DNA of 64,000 bases from Tatumella ptyseos (lineage in GTDB: Bacteria > Pseudomonadota > Gammaproteobacteria > Enterobacterales > Enterobacteriaceae). Below, one piece after another: positions 58,261 through 64,000 of the stretch. Made by a program: the position numbers and the translations under genes. The notes beneath the pieces were generated by a model. It was not told where the DNA came from, made no database searches, and saw nothing but the letters and a program-made list of their open reading frames with translations. How positions within the stretch are numbered: the first letter of the stretch is position 1; each line of letters starts with the position of its first letter. The stretch lies in assembly GCF_030552895.1 (NCBI RefSeq), contig NZ_CP130649.1, forward strand, positions 124,001 through 188,000, read 5' to 3'.

Positions 58261-60933
58261 ATGACCGCCGATGACGTTCGCCGACCCACGCCAGAACACT
58301 TGCTGTTAGAAAACCAGAAGGCAACCCGCGGGAAGCTCAAAATCTATCTTGGTGCCTGTGCAGGGGTTGGGAAAACCTGGGCAATGCTACAAGAGGCGCA
58401 CCGATTACAAGAGCAGGGTGTCGATATACTGGTAGGGGTTGCTGAAAGTCATGGGCGTGTGGGCACACAAGCGCAATTGGAAGGACTCCCGCTTCTTCCT
58501 CGTCAAAAAGGGCGCGGGGAACTCTATGATGAATTTGATTTGGATAGCGCGTTACAGCGTCATCCGGAAATTATTTTAGTTGATGAACTGGCGCATACTA
58601 ATGCACCAGGGAGTCGTCACCCTAAGCGTTGGCAAGATGTTGAAGAGCTATTGGATAGCGGAATTGATGTCTTCACGACGCTGAATATTCAGCATTTAGA
58701 GAGTCTCAACGACGTCGTCCGTGGAATCACTGGCATTCAAGTTCAAGAGACCCTGCCAGACCCTTTTTTCGATCAAGCCAATGAAGTGGTTTTAGTCGAT
58801 ATCTCTCCAGATGACTTACTTGAGCGCTTAAAAGAAGGGAATATCTATGTGGGCGCGCAAGTGGAGAGAGCCATCGAGAATTTTTTTCGGAAAGGGAACC
58901 TTTTTGCCTTGCGTGAACTCGCTTTACGCCGAACGGCTGAACGGGTCGATGGGCAGATAAGAGCTTGGCGCGAAGGGAGGCGTTTAGCCGATCGTGTTTG
59001 GCACACGAACGATGCGTTACTGGTCTGCTTGAAGAGTGATCAAGGTAGTGAAAAACTCATCCGCGTTGCGGCGAGACTCGCTAAGCGTTTAGGCTGTGAA
59101 TGGCATGCGATAAGCATCGATACCATTGGCTACCGGCGACGTTCTCGCGAGCAACGTCATCGCGCCTTACAACATTTACGTCTAGCCGAAAAATTGGGCG
59201 CACTTACCGCGACGCTTTCCGATACGGATCGCTGTTCGGCGGTCATTCGCTATGCTCGAGAGCATAACTTAGGAAAAATAATCATTGGGCGTCCCTCTAC
59301 TCCGCGCGCCTTCCTAGAAATAGGGTTTCCAGGGTTAGCTCGACAACTGGCAAGAGCCGCTCCAGATCTCGATCTACTGATTACGGCCTGTGGGGAAACT
59401 CAGCAGCAGTCCACACTGATTCCCTCGCTGGATTGGGCATCGGCACCTTGGAAAGGGTGTTTTGCTGCGGCATTATTTTGTGCAGTGATCACTGCATTTT
59501 TCAATTTTTTTCTTCCACAGTTTTCTCCGATCAATTTGGTGATGGTTTACCTCTTGGGAGTGGTACTCACCGCACTAAAATTTGGTCGCCTACCCGCTGT
59601 CTTTGCCTCCATAATTAATATTGTGATGTTCGATTGGTTCTTTGTGGCGCCGACCGGACAATTAGGGATCTCCGACGCACAGTATGCCGTGACCTTTGGC
59701 ATCATGTTAGGGGTAGGATTATTAATTGGAAATCTTACCGCGAGTCTACGGTACCAAGCTCGGGTCGCTCGTTCACGAGAAAAACGGAGTACTCAACTTT
59801 ACGAGTTGGCCAGTGAACTCAGTCAGCAGAGTGCGATGGGTGATATTGCGCTCGCTGGTGAGAAAGCGGTGAGTCGAGCCTTCTCGGCGCACTGTGAAAT
59901 TTGGCTACCGGATGAACAGAACATACTGCAACCTATCTCAGTCGAAACACGTCAATTTCTACCCGACCGTGCCATCTTGAGATGGTGTTTTGAAAAAGGT
60001 CAGGTGGCTGGTGCGGGGACAGATACCTTACCGGGGGTTCCCTATAAGATGATCCCGCTCTTAAGTGGTGACCAGTGTTATGGTGTGGCGATATTAACGA
60101 TTAACGATGCCCATACGCTAATCAGTCCAGAGCAACAAAGATTGTTGGATACTTTCGTATTACTGCTCGCCGGCGCACAGCAACGCGTAACATTGACGCA
60201 ACGTGAACAGCTGTCTCAAGTTACCCTTGAACGTGAAGCTTTACGCAATACGCTACTCTCCGCACTATCTCATGATTTAAGGACCCCCCTGACGGTACTC
60301 TTTGCTCAAGTAGAAATGCTAACACTCGAAGTAGACTCCCAAGACCAGCCAATCATCGAACAGCTTTCTGCGCTACGAGAACAAACCTTAGGGATGATCC
60401 GCTTAGTAAGTAATATTCTAGATATGGCGAGAATAGAAGCGGAAGGTTTTCATCTGAATACCGATTGGTTGAGCGTGGAAGAAATTCTACAAAGTGCGCG
60501 CGAAGCCATAGAACGTCTCTTCCCAGAAGTACAAATCGATTTCCAATGTCCAGAGCAAGTGATATTGATTCGCGGCGAAGGCCCTTTACTCGAGCGGGTG
60601 TTTGTTAATCTCTTCGAGAATGCGGTCAAGTATGGGCAAGGCCGTGTGAAGCCTATTAGGGTAGAAGTTAACCTCCTTTTAGAACAGGTTGAGATCAGCG
60701 TCTGTGATCAAGGCGCGGGGCTAAGCACAGAGGACACAGCGTCATTGTTTGCAAAATTTAGTCGCGGTAAGACTGAGTCGACTATCCCCGGCGTGGGAAT
60801 GGGGCTGGCAATCTGTAAAACTATTGTCGAATTACATGGTGGCCAAATCTATGCTGAAAATAGCCCACCAGGTGGGGCATGCTTTACACTACGTCTACCC
60901 GCCACAACCCTACAGGGTGACGGAACATCATGA
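58261..60933 (+). CDS. kdpD: Sensor histidine kinase KdpD
   Basis: An 890-residue membrane kinase. The N-terminal KdpD domain has a Walker-type GACAGVGKTWAML and DELAHTNAPGSRHPKRWQDV, followed by a Usp-like domain, four close helices (about 400-500), a GAF-like region, then the kinase core with phospho-accepting His671 in LSHDLRTPL and ATP-site GMGLAICKTIVELHGG. It senses low K+ or salt stress and phosphorylates KdpE. It follows kdpC by 3 bp and overlaps kdpE by 4. Confidence 0.96.
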   Translation: MTADDVRRPTPEHLLLENQKATRGKLKIYLGACAGVGKTWAMLQEAHRLQEQGVDILVGVAESHGRVGTQAQLEGLPLLPRQKGRGELYDEFDLDSALQRHPEIILVDELAHTNAPGSRHPKRWQDVEELLDSGIDVFTTLNIQHLESLNDVVRGITGIQVQETLPDPFFDQANEVVLVDISPDDLLERLKEGNIYVGAQVERAIENFFRKGNLFALRELALRRTAERVDGQIRAWREGRRLADRVWHTNDALLVCLKSDQGSEKLIRVAARLAKRLGCEWHAISIDTIGYRRRSREQRHRALQHLRLAEKLGALTATLSDTDRCSAVIRYAREHNLGKIIIGRPSTPRAFLEIGFPGLARQLARAAPDLDLLITACGETQQQSTLIPSLDWASAPWKGCFAAALFCAVITAFFNFFLPQFSPINLVMVYLLGVVLTALKFGRLPAVFASIINIVMFDWFFVAPTGQLGISDAQYAVTFGIMLGVGLLIGNLTASLRYQARVARSREKRSTQLYELASELSQQSAMGDIALAGEKAVSRAFSAHCEIWLPDEQNILQPISVETRQFLPDRAILRWCFEKGQVAGAGTDTLPGVPYKMIPLLSGDQCYGVAILTINDAHTLISPEQQRLLDTFVLLLAGAQQRVTLTQREQLSQVTLEREALRNTLLSALSHDLRTPLTVLFAQVEMLTLEVDSQDQPIIEQLSALREQTLGMIRLVSNILDMARIEAEGFHLNTDWLSVEEILQSAREAIERLFPEVQIDFQCPEQVILIRGEGPLLERVFVNLFENAVKYGQGRVKPIRVEVNLLLEQVEISVCDQGAGLSTEDTASLFAKFSRGKTESTIPGVGMGLAICKTIVELHGGQIYAENSPPGGACFTLRLPATTLQGDGTS

Positions 60934-61598
60934 CCACTTATTTAATTATTGAAGATGAAGTACAGATTAGTCGTTATCTAAAACGGATCTTGGCGGCAGA
61001 ACATGTCAAAATTCTGCACGCCGAAAGCTTACATCAAGGACTTGCCTTAGCCGCAGCACGCCCGCCTGACTTAGTACTGCTCGATTTGGGGCTCCCTGAT
61101 GGAGAGGGGCTGGACTTTATTCAGCAGTTTCGTTCTTGGAGCGATAAACCGATTATTGTTTTGTCGGCACGCCATGAGGAATCAGTAAAAGTTACGGCCT
61201 TGGACCGAGGTGCGGATGATTACTTAACTAAGCCTTTTGGTATGGGAGAGCTTCAAGCAAGAGTCAGGGTTGCACTACGACGTCGTGAATCGGCTCCGCA
61301 CAGGGTGAAACGCTTTGGGGAAATTGAAATCGACTTTGAGGCGCATACCGTGAAGCGATCAGGAGAGATCGTTCACTTAACGGCGATGGAATATAAATTA
61401 TTAGAATTACTGATTCGCCATGCTGGAAAAGTCCTGACACAGCATTTTATCCTATCGTCGTTATGGGGCCCTAATGCTGAGGATAGCCAATATCTTCGGG
61501 TATATATTGGTCATCTGCGTAAAAAATTGGAACCCGATCCACGGCGGCCTCAATATTTTATTACCGAAAATGGTATTGGCTATCGATTTGTCGAGTAA
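60930..61598 (+). CDS. kdpE: Response regulator KdpE
   Basis: A 222-residue OmpR-type regulator. The receiver domain has the phosphorylated Asp52 in LLDLGLPDG and Lys in YLTKPFG; the C-terminal winged helix has LTAMEYKLLELLIRHAGKV and YLRVYIGHLRKKLE. It activates kdpFABC. The start overlaps kdpD (ATGA). Confidence 0.96.
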   Translation: MTTYLIIEDEVQISRYLKRILAAEHVKILHAESLHQGLALAAARPPDLVLLDLGLPDGEGLDFIQQFRSWSDKPIIVLSARHEESVKVTALDRGADDYLTKPFGMGELQARVRVALRRRESAPHRVKRFGEIEIDFEAHTVKRSGEIVHLTAMEYKLLELLIRHAGKVLTQHFILSSLWGPNAEDSQYLRVYIGHLRKKLEPDPRRPQYFITENGIGYRFVE

Positions 61599-61602
61599 TT
61601 TA

Positions 61603-61635
61603 AGCGATTGCGATGGAGAGTGAATCGCTGTTTTT
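61603..61635 (+). terminator. Terminator of the kdp operon
   Basis: AGCGATT and AATCGCT pair over 7 bp (13-nt loop), followed by GTTTTT, 4 bp after the kdpE stop. Confidence 0.8.
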
Positions 61636-61817
61636 GTCGACGAAGATCACTATTTAAGGTAACGGAGTATGGTTAAGTGAGACGAGTGCAGGGATGACAT
61701 TTGTAATAAATATGTTAATAATCACGCCATAAATGTTTTCCCGATAAGTTTGCCCTAACGCTTCAACGATAAGAAGCGCAGCAGGGTGTCCTGATAATAA
61801 GTCAAGTGAGCTGAAGA

Positions 61818-63470
61818 ATGTCGAATAAACCGTTTTTTTTCCAAGAACCGTTTCCCCTGTCTGAAGATAAAACTGAATATTACTTACTAAGCACTGACCA
61901 TGTTTCTGTCTCCGAATTCGAAGGGCAACCGGTGCTTAAGGTCGCTCCTGCTGCACTAACACTACTCGCCCAACATGCATTTCACGATGCCTCATTTTTA
62001 TTACGTGCCTCACATCAACGACAAGTGGCTGCCATCCTTGATGACCCTGAGGCCAGCGAGAACGACCGCTATGTAGCCTTACAATTCCTACGTAATTCTG
62101 AAATTGCAGCACGCGGTATCTTACCGACCTGCCAAGATACAGGTACTGCGATTATTGTTGGTAAAAAAGGCCAAGCAGTGTGGACTGGTGGTGGCGATGA
62201 GGCAGCACTTGCGCAGGGGGTTTACAACACCTATACCGAAGATAATTTACGTTATTCGCAGAACGCACCATTGGATATGTATAAAGAGGTCAATACGGGA
62301 ACCAACCTTCCGGCTCAGATTGATTTATACAGTGTTGAGGGCGATGAATATAAATTCCTTTGTATGGCGAAAGGCGGTGGTTCAGCTAACAAAACGTATC
62401 TTTTTCAAGAAACTAAAGCCTTATTATCGCCGGGAAAACTTAAAGATTACTTAGTCGAGAAGATGCGCAGTTTAGGCACCTCCGCCTGCCCGCCTTACCA
62501 TATTGCTTTTGTTATTGGGGGAACCTCAGCAGAAGCGACACTTAAAACGGTAAAACTCGCCTCCGCGCACTATTATGACAATCTGCCGGCAACGGGTAAT
62601 GAACATGGGCAAGCCTTCCGCGATCATCAATTAGAGCAGGAGCTGTTAGAAGCGGCACAGAATTTAGGGATCGGTGCGCAATTTGGCGGGAAATATTTTG
62701 CGCACGATATTCGCGTTATTCGCTTACCCCGTCACGGCGCATCTTGCCCTGTCGGCATGGGCGTTTCCTGCTCCGCTGACCGAAATATCAAAGCGAAAAT
62801 CAACCGTAAAGGGATTTGGATCGAGAAACTTGAAGCCAATCCAGGCCGCTATATCCCGGAAGCGATGCGCCAACAAGGTGAAGGGGACGTGGTGAGCATC
62901 GATCTGAACCGTCCGATGACCGATATTTTAGCGCAGCTTTCACAGTATCCGGTTTCCACGCGCCTCTCCTTATCAGGCACCATTATCGTGGCGCGTGACA
63001 TTGCCCACGCAAAATTAAAAGAGTTAATGGACAGTGGGGAACCGCTGCCGCAATACGTGAAAGACCATCCTATCTACTATGCAGGACCGGCCAAAACTCC
63101 TGAAGGCTATGCTTCAGGCTCCTTGGGCCCGACCACCGCCGGCCGCATGGATTCGTATGTCGACCAGCTGCAAGCGAATGGCGGCAGTATGATTATGCTG
63201 GCGAAGGGTAACCGCAGCCAACAAGTAACGGATGCATGCCATCAATACGGTGGGTTCTACTTAGGGAGTATTGGCGGTCCTGCCGCCGTACTTGCCCAAC
63301 AAAGTATTACTAAATTAGAGTGTGTCGCTTATCCTGAATTAGGCATGGAAGCGATCTGGAAAATTGAGGTCACCGATTTCCCGGCCTTTATTTTGGTTGA
63401 CGATAAAGGCAATGATTTCTTCCAAAACATCCAGAACGGTAAATGCCAAGGATGTGCGATGAAAGGTTAA
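61818..63470 (+). CDS. fumA: Class I fumarate hydratase (4Fe-4S)
   Basis: A 550-residue iron-sulfur fumarase, collinear with E. coli FumA/FumB (548). Cluster cysteines lie in [16 protein letters not shown], the [11 protein letters not shown] region and [26 protein letters not shown] and [10 protein letters not shown] mark the C-terminal domain. It interconverts fumarate and malate. FumA and FumB cannot be told apart by eye. The 219-bp upstream gap has only the kdp terminator and an AT-rich, unassigned promoter region. Confidence 0.95.
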   Translation: MSNKPFFFQEPFPLSEDKTEYYLLSTDHVSVSEFEGQPVLKVAPAALTLLAQHAFHDASFLLRASHQRQVAAILDDPEASENDRYVALQFLRNSEIAARGILPTCQDTGTAIIVGKKGQAVWTGGGDEAALAQGVYNTYTEDNLRYSQNAPLDMYKEVNTGTNLPAQIDLYSVEGDEYKFLCMAKGGGSANKTYLFQETKALLSPGKLKDYLVEKMRSLGTSACPPYHIAFVIGGTSAEATLKTVKLASAHYYDNLPATGNEHGQAFRDHQLEQELLEAAQNLGIGAQFGGKYFAHDIRVIRLPRHGASCPVGMGVSCSADRNIKAKINRKGIWIEKLEANPGRYIPEAMRQQGEGDVVSIDLNRPMTDILAQLSQYPVSTRLSLSGTIIVARDIAHAKLKELMDSGEPLPQYVKDHPIYYAGPAKTPEGYASGSLGPTTAGRMDSYVDQLQANGGSMIMLAKGNRSQQVTDACHQYGGFYLGSIGGPAAVLAQQSITKLECVAYPELGMEAIWKIEVTDFPAFILVDDKGNDFFQNIQNGKCQGCAMKG

Positions 63471-63476
63471 TATCAA

Positions 63477-63498
63477 AAGGCGTATATCGATACGCCTT
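63477..63498 (+). terminator. Hairpin after fumA
   Basis: AAGGCGTAT and ATACGCCTT form a perfect 9-bp stem (loop ATCG), 6 bp after the stop. Only TAATTG follows, so some transcription may pass to the next gene, 22 bp on. Confidence 0.75.
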
Positions 63499-63520
63499 AA
63501 TTGTAGAGTGAGAGGATAAA

Positions 63521-63901
63521 ATGTTCAGTCACGTTATGCTGGGTTCTGATGATATTGCCGTATCTCAAAAATTTTATGATGCGTTATTCACCGTCATTGG
63601 TGCTGACGCGCAGGGTACCGATGATAAGGGGCGCCTCTATTACATAAAAGGACAGCAAATGTTCTTGGTAACGCGTCCTATCAATGGTGAGGCCGCGAGC
63701 GGTGCTAACGGTGGGACAATCGGTTGGGCGCTTCCTAGTGAAGAAGCGGTTAATCAGTGGCACCAAGCTGGAGAGCAAGCGGGGGGAACCGCCATCGAAA
63801 ACCCTCCTGGAGTGAGAACCGTGGGGAACCGTGAGCTTTACCTTGCGTATCTACGCGATCCGTTCGGTAATAAACTTTGCGCATTGTACAGTAAGGCATA
63901 A
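63521..63901 (+). CDS. VOC/glyoxalase family small protein
   Basis: A 126-residue vicinal-oxygen-chelate-fold protein. It has FSHVMLGSDDIAVSQKFYDALF at the start and YLAYLRDPFGNKLCALY at the end, the family pattern of a metal ligand His/Glu pair. Some members are glyoxalases or dioxygenases; others bind drugs. The function is unknown. GAGAGGATAAA precedes the start. It may be read through from fumA. Confidence 0.85.
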   Translation: MFSHVMLGSDDIAVSQKFYDALFTVIGADAQGTDDKGRLYYIKGQQMFLVTRPINGEAASGANGGTIGWALPSEEAVNQWHQAGEQAGGTAIENPPGVRTVGNRELYLAYLRDPFGNKLCALYSKA

Positions 63902-64000
63902 TAACTGACCCAAGGTTGCCCTATTGTTGAGTTTCGTACGTATTTGCTAAGGATTTACGGCTGCATATCTGACAGCCAGAGGGTATACTAGCCTTCACTT
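63902..64000. other. Window end, no gene seen
   Basis: The last 99 bp contain a small hairpin (GGCTG and CAGCC) and a TATACT near 63986-63991 that could be a -10 for a gene beyond the window. No coding start is visible. Confidence 0.4.

Noticed and set aside
61680..61760. ArcA-like repeats upstream of fumA
   Set aside because: ATGTTAATAATC and similar AT-rich words are present, but no site matches well enough in such AT-rich DNA.

Overview
This window is core chromosome of a gamma-proteobacterium of the order Enterobacterales. Almost every protein reads as a close relative of an Escherichia coli protein, and several E. coli gene blocks keep their order: rRNA/tRNA-Asp/tRNA-Trp–hdfR–maoP–yifB–ilvLGMEDA–ilvY–ilvC; yhjE/yhjD; rlmJ–prlC–rsmJ–uspA–pitA–yhiN; mmuPM; kdpFABCDE. 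These blocks sit side by side in an order unlike E. coli. Moderate GC, a membrane glucose dehydrogenase (gcd) and sugar-acid-type transporters would fit a plant- or insect-associated Erwiniaceae genome, but I cannot fix the genus from sequence alone.

Layout. 1-741: 3' end of a 23S rRNA, 5S rRNA, tRNA-Asp, tRNA-Trp and terminator. 815-3641: hdfR, maoP, yifB. 3642-12991: the branched-chain amino acid block, with leader peptide, attenuator, an intact ilvG, ilvMEDA, then convergent ilvY and divergent ilvC. 13138-14287: a two-gene accessory unit, a ComB-family phosphatase homologue plus an NTF2-like protein. 14505-19341: yhjE, yhjD, a MocR regulator and a divergent LysE exporter sharing a palindromic operator. 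19376-21628: mqo with a long, complex upstream region, and ybdJ. 21741-25428: mntP behind an MntR box, a periplasmic I42 protease inhibitor, an ABC exporter, yqhA. 25497-27688: a DUF2946/PepSY membrane pair rich in Met and His, probably copper-related. 27770-39064: gor, rnz, an AT-rich family-25 glycosyltransferase, then rlmJ, prlC, rsmJ, uspA, pitA, yhiN. 39202-51316: lldD, a LysR regulator, a TDT-family transporter, gcd, an aldo/keto reductase, a FAH-family enzyme, two MFS transporters and a GntR-type LacI repressor, which together look like an organic-acid/sugar-acid region. 51306-53646: mmuM and mmuP behind a MetJ operator. 53850-61598: the complete Kdp potassium system and its two-component regulators. 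61818-63901: class I fumarase and a small VOC-family protein.

The genes are ordinary. I found no phage, insertion sequence, CRISPR array, toxin-antitoxin pair or obvious defence system. The best leads are regulatory or small-scale: stacked Fur, CRP and ArcA-like sites about 285-360 bp upstream of mqo; a 70-nt three-stem hairpin between yhiN and lldD; an MntR box overlying a candidate mntP -10; a MetJ operator that decides the mmuP start; a perfect 11-bp-arm palindrome between mocR and lysE; and the orphan ComB-like/NTF2-like pair. No search could be run, so family calls rest on recognised motifs and remembered homologues.
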